Shown here: positions 18,867 to 30,858 of the stretch, in pieces
Layout of the letters: every line of letters starts with the position of its first letter
Numbering within the stretch: the stretch's first letter is position 1
Assembly (NCBI RefSeq): GCF_947490095.1
Contig: NZ_CANLFS010000001.1
Span: 248,001-312,000 of the forward strand
DNA from: an uncultured Halomonas sp.
Lineage (GTDB): Bacteria > Pseudomonadota > Gammaproteobacteria > Pseudomonadales > Halomonadaceae
Reading direction: 5' to 3'
DNA: 64,000 nt
Position numbers and translations under genes: made by a program
The notes under the pieces: generated by a model
The model's database searches: none
What the model was told of the DNA's origin: nothing
What the model saw: only the letters and a program-made list of their open reading frames with translations

Positions 18867-18905
18867 TTCGACAAAATACTTCGGCAAGTACATTCGACAA
18901 AATAC
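18867..18905 (-). repeat. 13-bp direct repeat in the mvaT leader
   Basis: TTCGACAAAATAC occurs at 18867-18879 and again at 18893-18905, 26 bp apart and therefore on the same helix face if read as protein sites. Both lie between the predicted mvaT -10 and start codon. The AT-rich composition would suit self-binding by MvaT. Confidence 0.6.
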
Positions 18906-18917
18906 AAAGGGGCGCAC

Positions 18918-18947
18918 ATTATGCGCGTTTTATTCAGCCCTTGGCAA
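18918..18947 (-). promoter_or_regulatory. Predicted mvaT promoter
   Basis: Minus strand TTGCCA (18942-18947), 18-bp spacer, CATAAT (18918-18923). It lies 72 bases upstream of the mvaT ATG. Confidence 0.6.
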
Positions 18948-19041
18948 TAGTCTGGCCGCATTGATTACATTGCGCAAATTTAACGCCCCCTCGGATACCG
19001 TCCTCATGTACTGTCTTGTGAAAAGATTAAGTAAGTCGCAC

Positions 19042-19222
19042 TGATGAATATCGCACTGATCGATACCGCAATGATGGATACCACATTGCCGGGTGATGGA
19101 TACCGCAATGATCGATACCGCAATGATGGATACCACATTGCCGGATATCGCAGCATTGCCGGATACCACATTGCCGGATATCGCAGCACTGCCGGATACC
19201 ACATTCGCATTGCCGGATATCA
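19042..19222. repeat. Degenerate 15/18-bp minisatellite between rpsA and mvaT
   Basis: Tandem units based on GATACCACATTGCCG and GATACCGCAATGATG (15 bp) with interspersed GATATCGCAGCATTGCCG (18 bp); the later part alternates 15 and 18 bp for a 33-bp period. The block is less GC-rich than the surrounding genes. Frames run through it on both strands, but they encode only the repeat and lack ribosome-binding sites, so I do not call a gene. Confidence 0.85.
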
Positions 19223-19302
19223 GACTGCCCTCGAGCGAAGGCTCACCCTGCACTCGAGTGGGATATAAATAAAAAGGCATGAAAAAATAAAGCAGTGTGA
19301 AA

Positions 19303-19333
19303 AAAACCGCCGCCCCGAGGGGCGGCGGTTTTT
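19303..19333 (-). terminator. rpsA rho-independent terminator
   Basis: Thirteen-bp stem AAAACCGCCGCCC / GGGCGGCGGTTTT with a CGAG loop. On the minus strand it is followed by a T-run (TTTTTTT), 26 bases beyond the rpsA stop. A textbook terminator. Confidence 0.9.
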
Positions 19334-19359
19334 AAAGCCTGTCGGAAGTTGCTATCCGA

Positions 19360-21036
19360 TCAGTCCTGACCCATCTGCTGCTTGATAAGGTCGCCGATGG
19401 TGGTCGCGCCACCGCTCTCGGTAGATTCCTCACGCAGCTTCTTCAGGTTCTGACGCGTGTCGTCCTGATCCTTGGCCTTGACGGAGAGGTTGATCTGGCG
19501 GTTCTTGCGATCCACACCGATGATGCGAGCCTCGACACTGTCACCCTCGTTGAGGACGTTGCGAGCATCCTCGATACGGTCGGCGCTGATCTCGGAGGCC
19601 TTGAGAACGGCGATGACATCGGTAGCCAGCTCGACCTGGGCCTGCTTGGCATCGACCTCGATCACGCGACCGGTCACGATGGCGCCCTTGTCGTTGACGG
19701 CCATGAACTCGGCGACCGGATCGGTATCCAGCTGCTTGACGCCCAGGGAGATGCGCTCACGCTCCGGATCGATGGAGAGGATCACGGCCTCGGCCTCGTC
19801 GCCCTTCTTGAACTGACGAACCGCTTCTTCGCCGGTATCGGTCCAGGAGATGTCGGAGAGGTGAACCAGGCCGTCGATGCCGCCTTCCAGGCCGATGAAG
19901 ATGCCGAAGTCGGTGATCGACTTGATGGTGCCGGCAACACGATCGCCCTTGTTGTAGGTCGCGCTGAAGGTTTCCCAGGGATTCGCGGTGCACTGCTTGA
20001 TACCCAGGGAGATACGACGACGCTCCTCGTCGATATCCAGCACCATGACGTCAACATCATCACCGACCTGAACGACCTTGGACGGATGGATGTTCTTGTT
20101 GGTCCAATCCATTTCGGAGACGTGGACCAGACCCTCGACGCCCTCTTCCAGCTCGGCGAAGCAGCCGTAGTCGGTGAGGTTGGTGACGGTGGCGTGAACC
20201 TTGGTGCCTTCCGGGTAGCGATCCTTGATGTTGACCCACGGATCCTCGCCCAGCTGCTTCAGGCCCAGGGAAACGCGGTTGCGCTCGCGATCGAACTTGA
20301 GCACCTTGACGCTGATCTCGTCGCCCACGGCCACGATCTCGCTCGGATGCTTGATGCGCTTCCAGGCCATGTCGGTGATGTGCAGCAGGCCGTCGACGCC
20401 ACCGAGGTCGACGAAGGCGCCGTAGTCGGTGAGGTTCTTGACGATACCCAGGATCTGCTGGCCTTCCTGCAGCGTGGCCAGCAGGGCCTCACGCTCGGCG
20501 CTGTTCTCGGCTTCAAGCACGGCACGACGAGAAACGACAACGTTGTTGCGCTTCGGATCGAGCTTGATGACCTTGAAGTCGAGTTCCTTGTTCTCGAGAT
20601 GCGCGGTGTCACGCACCGGACGCACGTCGACCAGGGAACCCGGCAGGAAGGCACGAATGGAGTCGACATCGACGGTGAAGCCACCCTTGACCTTGCCGTT
20701 GATCACGCCCTTGATGATCTCGTCCTTCTCGAAGGCGGCTTCCAGGACCTTCCACGCTTCGGCGCGCTTGGCCTTCTCGCGGGACAGGCGGGTCTCGCCG
20801 AAACCATCCTCGACGGCTTCCAGGGCAACGTGGACTTCATCACCCACGGCGATGGCCAGCTCGCCACTCTCGTCACGGAACTGGGCCGAGGGGATCTGAC
20901 CTTCGGACTTCAGGCCGGCATTGACGGTAACCCAGTCACCCTCGATGTCGACGACGGTCGCCACGACGATGGCGCCCGGTTCCATGTTGATGTCCTGGAG
21001 AGACTGTTCAAAAAGTTCAGCAAAGCTTTCGCTCAT
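19360..21036 (-). CDS. rpsA: 30S ribosomal protein S1
   Basis: 558-residue S1 with six OB-fold S1 repeats, several showing the GxVxxxxxxGxFV / GLVHxSxxxW pattern (for example [20 protein letters not shown] and [20 protein letters not shown]). S1 brings mRNA to the 30S subunit. It begins [16 protein letters not shown], and the length equals the E. coli protein. It lies 180 bp downstream of cmk in the classic cmk-rpsA order; the leader between them may carry the autoregulatory structure known for rpsA, but I could not define it. The family is followed by ihfB in many relatives; that gene is absent here. Confidence 0.97.
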   Translation of the reverse strand: MSESFAELFEQSLQDINMEPGAIVVATVVDIEGDWVTVNAGLKSEGQIPSAQFRDESGELAIAVGDEVHVALEAVEDGFGETRLSREKAKRAEAWKVLEAAFEKDEIIKGVINGKVKGGFTVDVDSIRAFLPGSLVDVRPVRDTAHLENKELDFKVIKLDPKRNNVVVSRRAVLEAENSAEREALLATLQEGQQILGIVKNLTDYGAFVDLGGVDGLLHITDMAWKRIKHPSEIVAVGDEISVKVLKFDRERNRVSLGLKQLGEDPWVNIKDRYPEGTKVHATVTNLTDYGCFAELEEGVEGLVHVSEMDWTNKNIHPSKVVQVGDDVDVMVLDIDEERRRISLGIKQCTANPWETFSATYNKGDRVAGTIKSITDFGIFIGLEGGIDGLVHLSDISWTDTGEEAVRQFKKGDEAEAVILSIDPERERISLGVKQLDTDPVAEFMAVNDKGAIVTGRVIEVDAKQAQVELATDVIAVLKASEISADRIEDARNVLNEGDSVEARIIGVDRKNRQINLSVKAKDQDDTRQNLKKLREESTESGGATTIGDLIKQQMGQD

Positions 21037-21216
21037 GATGTTCCTACGTGATCAACGTTAAAGTGCGGCGGGGCCGCTTCCTCCGCACCACCAGCGAGTG
21101 CGGGCCTTATTCACCAAACCCTCGGAGATGTTGGCGCTGGTTCGACCTGGCTCGGCTCTCGGCTAACGGTGCCAAGCCACGTCATCACATGCTGCCGAGG
21201 GCGCCGCAAGGGAGTT

Positions 21217-21909
21217 TCAGGCGTCGTGGAGCAGACCTCGCTGGGTCAGAAGCTCCGTCAGCCGATCCACCACTTCCGGTATCGTCAGGCGCGTGGTATC
21301 AAGCGTAATGGCATCGTCTGCCGGCTTGAGTGGCGCCACGCTGCGCTGCATATCGCGGGCGTCGCGCGCCTGAATCTCCTTTAAAAGACTCGATAGACTA
21401 GCATCCACACCCACTTCTCGCAACTGGCCCTGGCGGCGATGGGCCCGTTCCTCGGCGCTCGCGGTAAGAAATATCTTCAGCGGCGCGGCGGTAAATACCA
21501 CGGTCCCCATGTCGCGACCATCGGCCACCAGGCCGGGGGCCTGGCAGAAGTCACGCTGGCGGCTCAGCAACGCCTCACGCACCATGGGTAGCGCGGCGAC
21601 GCGCGAGGCGGCATCGCCGACCTGCTCGGTACGGATGGCGGTCGTGGCGTCATCCCCCTCCAGCATCACCCGAGTCGACTCGCCCTCGGCCACGAAGACC
21701 ACGTCGAGGCGGCGGGCCACCTCGGCGAGACTCGCCTCATCCTCCAGAGACACCTCATGCTTGCCGGCGGCGAGCGCCGTCAGGCGATAGAGGGCCCCGC
21801 TGTCGAGCAGGTGCCAGCCCAGTCGCGCGGCGACCAGGCGGCTGATGGTGCCCTTGCCGGCGCCGCCGGGCCCATCGATGGTCAGTACCGGGGTCGGGGT
21901 GTCACTCAT
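21217..21909 (-). CDS. cmk: Cytidylate kinase
   Basis: 230-residue (d)CMP kinase that phosphorylates CMP and dCMP with ATP. The P-loop [13 protein letters not shown] is at residues 13-25, DSGALYRL follows, and [12 protein letters not shown] and the [12 protein letters not shown] lid are present. It overlaps the end of tyrA::aroA by 4 bp (ATGA) and precedes rpsA, a widely conserved order. Length is normal for the family. Confidence 0.95.
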   Translation of the reverse strand: MSDTPTPVLTIDGPGGAGKGTISRLVAARLGWHLLDSGALYRLTALAAGKHEVSLEDEASLAEVARRLDVVFVAEGESTRVMLEGDDATTAIRTEQVGDAASRVAALPMVREALLSRQRDFCQAPGLVADGRDMGTVVFTAAPLKIFLTASAEERAHRRQGQLREVGVDASLSSLLKEIQARDARDMQRSVAPLKPADDAITLDTTRLTIPEVVDRLTELLTQRGLLHDA

Positions 21910-24251
21910 GTGCCCTCCTCGGCCGATTCCTCATTGAGCGTCAGGCCCACCTTGCGCGCCAGGTCGACAAACCCCGGGAAGGAAGTCGCCACATTGGCGC
22001 AGTCATCGATCACGATCTCCTCGCTGGCACGCAACGCGGCGATGGCGAACGACATGGCGATGCGATGGTCTTCGAGACTATCGACACGGCCGCCCCCGTA
22101 GTTGGGGCCCTCGGCATTGCCACCGCCGACGATATCGATGCCATCGGGATAGAGGCGATGTTCGACGCCGAGGGTCGCCAGCCCATCCGCCATGGCCTGC
22201 AGTCGGTCGGATTCCTTGACCCGGAGCTCTTCCGCCCCGCGCAGACGCGAGGTGCCCCGGGCATTGGCCGCGGCGATAAACAGCGCCGGCAATTCATCGA
22301 TGGCCAGGGGGACCTGCTCCACCGGGATGTCGATACCCTGGAGCGGCGCATAGCGAATATGCAGGTCGGCGACCGGCTCGCCGCCGACTTCGCGCTCGTT
22401 CTCCAGGCGCAGGTCGGCGCCCATCAACTGGAGAATGTTGATCACGCCGATGCGGGTCGGGTTGATGCCGACGTGTTCCAGCACGAGGTCGGCACCCGGA
22501 GTAATGGCCGCGGCCACCAGGAAGAAGGTCGCCGAAGAGATATCGCTGGGCACATCAATGGGCGCCGCAGACAGGCGACCGCCGCCCGTGAGCCAACAGG
22601 TATCGCCTTCCCGCTGCACCGCATAGCCGAATCCGGCCAGCATGCGCTCGGTGTGGTCCCGGGTCGGGGCCGGCTCACGCACCCGGGTCTCCCCTTCGGC
22701 ATAGAGGCCGGCGAGCAGCAGACAGGACTTCACCTGGGCGCTGGCCATGGGCATGTCATAGGTAATGCCGGTCAGCGCACGACCCCCGTGGATCTGCAGC
22801 GGCGGACGCCCGCCCTCGGCGGTGTCGATCCTGGCCCCCATCAGGCGCAGCGGATCGGCCACCCGGTTCATGGGCCGCTTGGTCAAGGAGGTGTCGCCGG
22901 TAAGCTCGGTATTGAAGGCCTGGCCGGCCAGCAGGCCGGCAAACAGGCGCATGGCGGTACCCGCATTGCCCACATAAAGGGGTCCGGAAGGCGCCTTGAG
23001 GCCATGCATGCCGACACCATGGACGGTCACACGCCCCTGGTGGGGGCCCTCGATGGCAACGCCCATCTCACGAAATGCCTGCAGGGTCGCCAGGCTATCC
23101 TCGCCCTCCAGGAAGCCCTGGATCTCGGTGACCCCGTCGGCCAGAGCGCCGAACATGATGGAACGATGGGAAATGGACTTGTCGCCGGGCACGCGAATGC
23201 GGCCGGCCACGGCGCCACCGGGGCTCATCCGGTAGCGCAACTTGCCTTGCTGTTGCATCTGATATTCCGCCTGATAGCTGCGCTTGTTAAGCAGGGATTC
23301 GAAATAGTGCCGTGCGTGCCTGGCGCGATCGAAGGTCGCCAGCATGGCGTCGCCGTCGCCCCGCTCCACGGCCTCGCGCAGTCGCGCCACCCCGGCCTCG
23401 AAGTCATCCAGGGACGCGAGCACGGCATCGCGATTGGCGGTGAAGATATCGCGCCACATCACGGGGTCGCTGCCGGCGATACGGGTAAAATCGCGAAAGC
23501 CGCCGGCGGCATACCGAAAGATTTCCAGGCGTTCATCCTGGCGCGCCAGGGTGTCCACCAGGGAGAAGGCCAACAGGTGCGGCAGGTGGCTGGTGCGGGC
23601 CAGCACCTGGTCGTGGCGGGCCACCTCCATCTCCAGCACCTCGGCGCCGCAGGCACGCCACAGCGCCCGCACACGAGCGAGCGCCGTTACGTGGGTATCC
23701 GGCTCCGGCGTCAGGATGACCTTGTGGCCGACATAGAGTTCGGGGTCGGCGGCCGCCACGCCGCTCTTCTCGGAACCGGCGATGGGGTGGCCCAGCACCA
23801 GATTCTCCGGCACCCGGCCGAAGGCCTGCCGGGCGCAGTCGCGAATCGCGGCCTTGGTGCTGCCCACGTCGGTGATCACCACCTCCCGCGCGGTGCGCGG
23901 CAGCAGGCCGGCGATCTCGGCCATCACGCCCTGCATGGCCAGCACCGGCACCGCCAGCACCACCAGCGAGGCGCCGTCGATCACCTCCTCGAGACGCGTA
24001 CCACCGCGGTCGATCAGCCCCATCTCGAGGCCACGACGGATCTCTTCGGGGTCCGGGTCGCATGCGACGATTTGCCTGGCCGGCCCGAAGCCGCCGGCTT
24101 GCCTGGCCGACCCAAAGCCGCCGGCATCGTCGCTGTCGCGACGAGCGTCGCCTCCCGCCCGCAGAGCCGCGGCCAGGGAGCCGCCGATCAAGCCGAGCCC
24201 GACGATAAGAATGCAGGATTCATCGGGCAATCGTGTCACGGTCGCCGCCAT
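21906..24251 (-). CDS. aroA: Bifunctional prephenate dehydrogenase / 3-phosphoshikimate 1-carboxyvinyltransferase
   Basis: 781-residue fusion, as in Pseudomonas. Residues 1-330 are TyrA: Rossmann GLGLIGGS (18-25) and catalytic [13 protein letters not shown]. Residues about 342-781 are EPSP synthase: [31 protein letters not shown] and INPTR. One enzyme makes EPSP and the other diverts prephenate towards tyrosine. Oddity: the Rossmann fold carries an insert at about residues 33-60 holding a 27-bp tandem DNA repeat ([18 protein letters not shown]). It lies 3 bp after pheA and overlaps cmk. hisC, found between pheA and aroA in Pseudomonas, is missing. Confidence 0.95.
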   Translation of the reverse strand: MAATVTRLPDESCILIVGLGLIGGSLAAALRAGGDARRDSDDAGGFGSARQAGGFGPARQIVACDPDPEEIRRGLEMGLIDRGGTRLEEVIDGASLVVLAVPVLAMQGVMAEIAGLLPRTAREVVITDVGSTKAAIRDCARQAFGRVPENLVLGHPIAGSEKSGVAAADPELYVGHKVILTPEPDTHVTALARVRALWRACGAEVLEMEVARHDQVLARTSHLPHLLAFSLVDTLARQDERLEIFRYAAGGFRDFTRIAGSDPVMWRDIFTANRDAVLASLDDFEAGVARLREAVERGDGDAMLATFDRARHARHYFESLLNKRSYQAEYQMQQQGKLRYRMSPGGAVAGRIRVPGDKSISHRSIMFGALADGVTEIQGFLEGEDSLATLQAFREMGVAIEGPHQGRVTVHGVGMHGLKAPSGPLYVGNAGTAMRLFAGLLAGQAFNTELTGDTSLTKRPMNRVADPLRLMGARIDTAEGGRPPLQIHGGRALTGITYDMPMASAQVKSCLLLAGLYAEGETRVREPAPTRDHTERMLAGFGYAVQREGDTCWLTGGGRLSAAPIDVPSDISSATFFLVAAAITPGADLVLEHVGINPTRIGVINILQLMGADLRLENEREVGGEPVADLHIRYAPLQGIDIPVEQVPLAIDELPALFIAAANARGTSRLRGAEELRVKESDRLQAMADGLATLGVEHRLYPDGIDIVGGGNAEGPNYGGGRVDSLEDHRIAMSFAIAALRASEEIVIDDCANVATSFPGFVDLARKVGLTLNEESAEEGT
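24072..24125. repeat. 27-bp tandem duplication inside the TyrA domain
   Basis: Two adjacent 27-bp copies (24072-24098, 24099-24125) starting TTGCCTGGCC and differing at two bases. On the minus strand they encode AGGFGPARQ and AGGFGSARQ. In frame and harmless to the reading frame. Confidence 0.85.
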
Positions 24252-24254
24252 CTC

Positions 24255-25346
24255 CTAGAGCACACCGACGGGATAGGAGCCCAGCACCTTGACCTCGGCG
24301 GCACGCAGGCGCACCTCCTCCAGCACCGCCGCCACGCGCGGCTCGTCATGATGGCCCTTGAAGTCGATGAAGAAGACGTAGTTCCACACGCCGCTGCGCG
24401 ACGGCCGAGTCTCCAGGCGGGTCATGTCGATCCGGTGGCGATGGAAGGGCTCGAGAAGGTCATGGAGCGCGCCGGGCTGGTTGCGCATGGCCACGACGAT
24501 GGAGGTCTTGTCGTCGCTGGACAGGGGCACGGCCTGATTGCCGATGATCAAGAAGCGCGTGGAGTTGTCCGGACGGTCCTCGATCTTCTCGGCGAGCCGG
24601 GTGAGGCCATAGAGCTTGGCCGACATGTCGCCGGCGATGGCCGCGCTGTGCCATTCGGTCTTGACCAGGCGGGCCGCCTCGGCATTGGAGGAGACCGGCA
24701 CCCGCTCGGCCTGGGGGTAATGGGCATCCAGCCACTTGCGGCACTGGGCAAACGACTGGGGATGCGAGTAGATCCGCGACACCTTGTCGTGGCGGGTGGT
24801 CTCGCCCACCAGGAGATGGTGATGGATACGCAGCACCACCTCACCACAGATGCGCAGCCCCGAGTCCATGAAGGAGTCCAGGGTGTGGTTGATCACGCCC
24901 TCGGTGGAGTTCTCCACCGGCACCACCCCATAGTTGACCGCGCCGGCCTCGACTTCGCGGAACACCTCATCGATGGCGGCCATCGGCAGGCTGACCGCGC
25001 TCTCGCCGAAGTGCTTGAGGGTCGCCTGCTGGGTGAAGGTGCCTTCCGGCCCCAGGTAGGCCACCTTGATGGGCTGCTCCAGCGCCAGGCAGGCCGACAT
25101 GATCTCACGGAACAGCCGTGCGACCTCTTCGCTATCCAGCGGCCCCTTGTTGAGTGCCATGATCCGCCGCAACACCTGGGCCTCGCGCTCGGGGCGATAG
25201 AATACCGCCCCGGCGTCGGCGGTGGTCTTGACCTGGGCGACCCGCTGGGCACACTCGGCGCGTTCGTTCATCAGCGTCAGTAGCTGGCTGTCCAGGTCAT
25301 CGATACGGTCGCGCAGCGCATCGAGGTCGATGGGGGTATCGCTCAT
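24255..25346 (-). CDS. pheA: Chorismate mutase / prephenate dehydratase (P-protein)
   Basis: 363 residues in three parts. The AroQ chorismate mutase domain (1-90) is LRDRIDDLDSQLLTLMNERA. The prephenate dehydratase domain (about 95-275) runs from VAYLGPEGTFTQQATLKHFG to the catalytic Thr in NSTRFLIIG. A C-terminal ACT domain has GALHDLLEPF and the phenylalanine-sensing LETRPS. It makes phenylpyruvate and is normally feedback-inhibited by phenylalanine. Located between serC (7 bp) and tyrA::aroA (3 bp). Confidence 0.96.
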   Translation of the reverse strand: MSDTPIDLDALRDRIDDLDSQLLTLMNERAECAQRVAQVKTTADAGAVFYRPEREAQVLRRIMALNKGPLDSEEVARLFREIMSACLALEQPIKVAYLGPEGTFTQQATLKHFGESAVSLPMAAIDEVFREVEAGAVNYGVVPVENSTEGVINHTLDSFMDSGLRICGEVVLRIHHHLLVGETTRHDKVSRIYSHPQSFAQCRKWLDAHYPQAERVPVSSNAEAARLVKTEWHSAAIAGDMSAKLYGLTRLAEKIEDRPDNSTRFLIIGNQAVPLSSDDKTSIVVAMRNQPGALHDLLEPFHRHRIDMTRLETRPSRSGVWNYVFFIDFKGHHDEPRVAAVLEEVRLRAAEVKVLGSYPVGVL

Positions 25347-25353
25347 GATGTTG

Positions 25354-26457
25354 TCAGCCCTTTCTGTTTTCGAAATCGGCCATGAAGTCGATCAGCGCAT
25401 CCACGGCGGCCTCGGGTACGGCGTTATATAGGCTGGCGCGCATGCCGCCCACACTGCGGTGACCCTTGAGATTGAGCAGCCCGGCCTGCTCGGCCTCGGC
25501 GAGAAACGCCTTGTCCAGGCGCGGGTCGGCGAGCACGAAGGGCACGTTCATGCGCGAGCGATTAGCCGGGACGATGGGGTTGGAATACAGCCCGCTGGCG
25601 TCGATGGCGGCATACAGCTTGGCGGCCTTGCGCGCATTGATGGCCGCCATGACCTCGAGGCCACCGACATCCTGCTTGAGCCATTCGAACACCAGCCCCG
25701 CCAGGTACCAGCTGTAGGTCGCGGGGGTATTGACCATCGAACCGCCCTCGGCGAGGGCCTTGTAGCCAAACAGCGAGGGCATATCGGCACGCGCTCGGTC
25801 GAGCAGGTCGTCACGCACGATGACCACCACCAGCCCGGCGGGGCCGATATTCTTCTGGGCCCCCGCGTAGATCACGCCGAATCGCGAGACATCCAGCGAC
25901 TCCGAGAGGATCGACGATGACATGTCGCAGACCAGCGGCACCTCGACCCCATCGGGGCGCACGCCCCGCGGGGTATCGTCGAAGGCCAGCCCGCCGATGG
26001 TCTCGTTGGCGGTATAGTGCAGGTAGGCGGCATCATGGGAGAGCTCGAGCTCTCCCTGGGCCGGTACCCGCGTATTGCCGCTGGCCTCGCTTGACGCCGC
26101 CACCCGAGCGTCACCGAACAGATGGCGCGCCTCGGCGATGGCCTTGCGGCTCCAGATGCCGGTATCCACGAAGTTGGCGGTACCGCCGGCGCCAAGCAGG
26201 TTATAGGGCACCGCGGCAAACTGCTGGGTCGCACCGCCCTGGGTGAAGAGCACCCGGTAGTTGGCGGGAATCGCGAGCAGCTCGCGCAGGTCGGCCTCCG
26301 CCTTCTCGGCGATGGCGACGTACTCCGCCGAGCGGTGGCTCATTTCCATCACCGACAGGCCGTGGCCCCGGTAATCGAGCATCTCGTCGCGGGCCCGCTC
26401 CAGCACCGCGGCAGGCAGCGCCGCGGGACCGGCGCAGAAGTTGAAATGGCGTGTCAT
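25354..26457 (-). CDS. serC: Phosphoserine aminotransferase
   Basis: 367-residue PLP enzyme of serine (and pyridoxal) synthesis. It begins MTRHFNFCAGPAALPAAVLE, and the PLP lysine is in YAGAQKNIGPAGL. The frame runs eleven codons further upstream, but the ATG at 26457 matches the family start and follows GGGAGAATC. It sits 29 bp downstream of gyrA and just ahead of pheA, the common gyrA-serC-pheA order. Normal length. Confidence 0.96.
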   Translation of the reverse strand: MTRHFNFCAGPAALPAAVLERARDEMLDYRGHGLSVMEMSHRSAEYVAIAEKAEADLRELLAIPANYRVLFTQGGATQQFAAVPYNLLGAGGTANFVDTGIWSRKAIAEARHLFGDARVAASSEASGNTRVPAQGELELSHDAAYLHYTANETIGGLAFDDTPRGVRPDGVEVPLVCDMSSSILSESLDVSRFGVIYAGAQKNIGPAGLVVVIVRDDLLDRARADMPSLFGYKALAEGGSMVNTPATYSWYLAGLVFEWLKQDVGGLEVMAAINARKAAKLYAAIDASGLYSNPIVPANRSRMNVPFVLADPRLDKAFLAEAEQAGLLNLKGHRSVGGMRASLYNAVPEAAVDALIDFMADFENRKG

Positions 26458-26486
26458 GCGTCCTGATTCTCCCTGGGGTCGCCCCC

Positions 26487-29219
<2,733 letters not shown>

Positions 29220-29339
29220 GGGTCGTCGAATCCTTTGCACTGCAGGAGGTTGGCCGCCCGCCGTGGCGTTGCCCGGGGCGCCATAACAGCCTCACATCAT
29301 ACCACCCCGGCACGGCCAAAGGGAGCCGACTCTTCCAGT

Positions 29340-29774
29340 TCAGGCCTCGCGCTGCGACGCCAGGACGAGCGGGGCCAGCAGGTCGCGCAACTCGCCCTCG
29401 ATGGGGATGGCACGATTGGCGGCAACATCGAGCAGCACGAAGGTAATGATGGCGCGACTCACCAGGGCGCCGTCGCCCTGTCGATATACCTCCTGGGCCA
29501 TGCGGGCGCTACGCGTCCCCAGCTCACAGACCCAACAGGTGAGTTTCAGGTCGTCGCCGGCCACGGCCGCGGCGCAGTAGTCGATATTGACGTTCACCGC
29601 CACGAAGGCCAGGTCACCGCGTTGCAGGCGACGCAACAGCTCGGGGCGGTCGTCGAAGTAGGCCCAGCGCCCCTCCTCCATGAACTCGAGGTAGCGGGCG
29701 TGATTGACGTGGCCATAGCCATCGAGATGGTAGCCACGCACGCGCAGCGAGGTAGAGGAAATCCGGCTATCCAT
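29340..29774 (-). CDS. Acyl-CoA thioesterase, YbgC/4HBT hot-dog family
   Basis: 144-residue hot-dog-fold protein. The family signature GYHLDGYGHVNHARYLEFME spans residues 14-33 with the catalytic Asp18 or its equivalent. Such enzymes hydrolyse acyl-CoA thioesters; substrate is not readable. The start MDSRISSTSLRV at 29774 follows AAGGAG and a good promoter. It lies 120 bp upstream of gyrA in the same direction and is divergent from rdgC. Confidence 0.85.
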   Translation of the reverse strand: MDSRISSTSLRVRGYHLDGYGHVNHARYLEFMEEGRWAYFDDRPELLRRLQRGDLAFVAVNVNIDYCAAAVAGDDLKLTCWVCELGTRSARMAQEVYRQGDGALVSRAIITFVLLDVAANRAIPIEGELRDLLAPLVLASQREA

Positions 29775-29806
29775 GGGGCACGACTCCTTAGCAGGGGAAA
29801 GATGCG

Positions 29807-29836
29807 ATTCTAGGCATTTACGCTCCCGAATTTCAA
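29807..29836 (-). promoter_or_regulatory. Predicted promoter of the thioesterase gene
   Basis: Minus strand TTGAAA (29831-29836), 18-bp spacer, TAGAAT (29807-29812), 32 bases before the start codon. Confidence 0.6.
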
Positions 29837-29929
29837 ACACTTGTTTTATCGCCGATTCCGGATCGATGCTGGCACCCCCGCGCCCCTTCGGTGATAATGG
29901 CAGCCCTTTTCTCCGGGAAAAAATGCTTC

Positions 29930-30853
29930 ATGTGGTTCAAGCACTTACACCTTTATCGGCTGCACGACGCCCCCGAACTGGACGCCGCGACCCTGGAAGA
30001 GGCCCTGGCCGAACAGGCGGCACGGCCGCTGGGCGGCCAGGACCCCCGTCGCCTGGGCTGGACCTTTCCGGGCGGCCGTGCCGACACCGCCCGCCTTCAT
30101 GAGCTCCAGGGCCAACGCCTGCTCAGCGCCCTGCGCCAGGAGCGCCTGCTGCCCGCCAGCGTGGTCAAGGAAGAGGTCGACGAGCGCGCCGCCGACGTGG
30201 AGGCCCGGGAGGGTCGCAAGCTGCGCCGCCAGGAGAAGATCACCCTCAAGGAGCAGGTCGTCGAAGAGTTACTGCCTCGCGCCTTCGTGCGCAGCCAGAA
30301 GATCGACCTGTGGTGGGACACAAGGCGCCGGCTGATCGGCATCAATGCCAGCTCGCGCAGCCGCGCCGAGGAGCTCCTCGACCTGCTGCGCGAGACCCTG
30401 GGAACCCTCAAGGTCACGCCGCTGGCGACCCAGGTCATGCCCATGCGCGCCATGACCCAGTGGCTCGTCGACCCCGCTTCCCGCCCCGCCGACCTGGTGA
30501 TGGGCGACCAGGTGGAACTCAAGGCCAAGGGAGACGACGGCGTGCTGCGCGCCCGCCAGGTCGACCTGGACAGCGACGAGATCCAGCAGCTGCTGGAGAG
30601 CGGCCGGCAGGCCAGCAAGCTGGCCGTGGAGGTAGAGGGCCGGCTAAGCTTCGTGCTGCATGATGACCTGGCGCTGAAGTCACTGCGCTTCGGCGATGCC
30701 CTGATCGACGAGGCCAATGCCAGCGATGATGGCGACGACGCCCTGCTGCGCCTGGACACCGATTTCGTGCTGATGGCCCAGGCCCTGGGCGAAAATACCG
30801 AGCGCCTCATTGCCTGGCTAGGCGGCGAGGCCGGCACCGCAAGCGACAGCTAA
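29930..30853 (+). CDS. rdgC: Recombination-associated protein RdgC
   Basis: 307-residue ring-forming DNA-binding protein that restrains RecA. It begins MWFKHLHLYRL, as RdgC proteins do (MWFKNLQ.YRL), and shows VKEEVDERAADVEAREGRKL and KIDLWWDTRRRLIGINASS. Length matches E. coli RdgC (303). The upstream frame is thirteen codons longer but lacks a ribosome-binding site. The acyltransferase gene follows after 5 bp. Confidence 0.94.
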   Translation: MWFKHLHLYRLHDAPELDAATLEEALAEQAARPLGGQDPRRLGWTFPGGRADTARLHELQGQRLLSALRQERLLPASVVKEEVDERAADVEAREGRKLRRQEKITLKEQVVEELLPRAFVRSQKIDLWWDTRRRLIGINASSRSRAEELLDLLRETLGTLKVTPLATQVMPMRAMTQWLVDPASRPADLVMGDQVELKAKGDDGVLRARQVDLDSDEIQQLLESGRQASKLAVEVEGRLSFVLHDDLALKSLRFGDALIDEANASDDGDDALLRLDTDFVLMAQALGENTERLIAWLGGEAGTASDS

Positions 30854-30858
30854 GCCCC

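Noticed and set aside
18930..19280. A 116-codon minus-strand frame and a 75-codon plus-strand frame through the minisatellite.
   Set aside because: They translate only the DNA repeat, lack ribosome-binding sites, and the minus frame ends inside the predicted mvaT promoter.
22065..25283. An open plus-strand frame of over 1,000 codons opposite pheA and tyrA::aroA.
   Set aside because: It mirrors high-GC third-position bias of the minus-strand genes; His/Gly/Gln-rich product, no domain and no ribosome-binding site.
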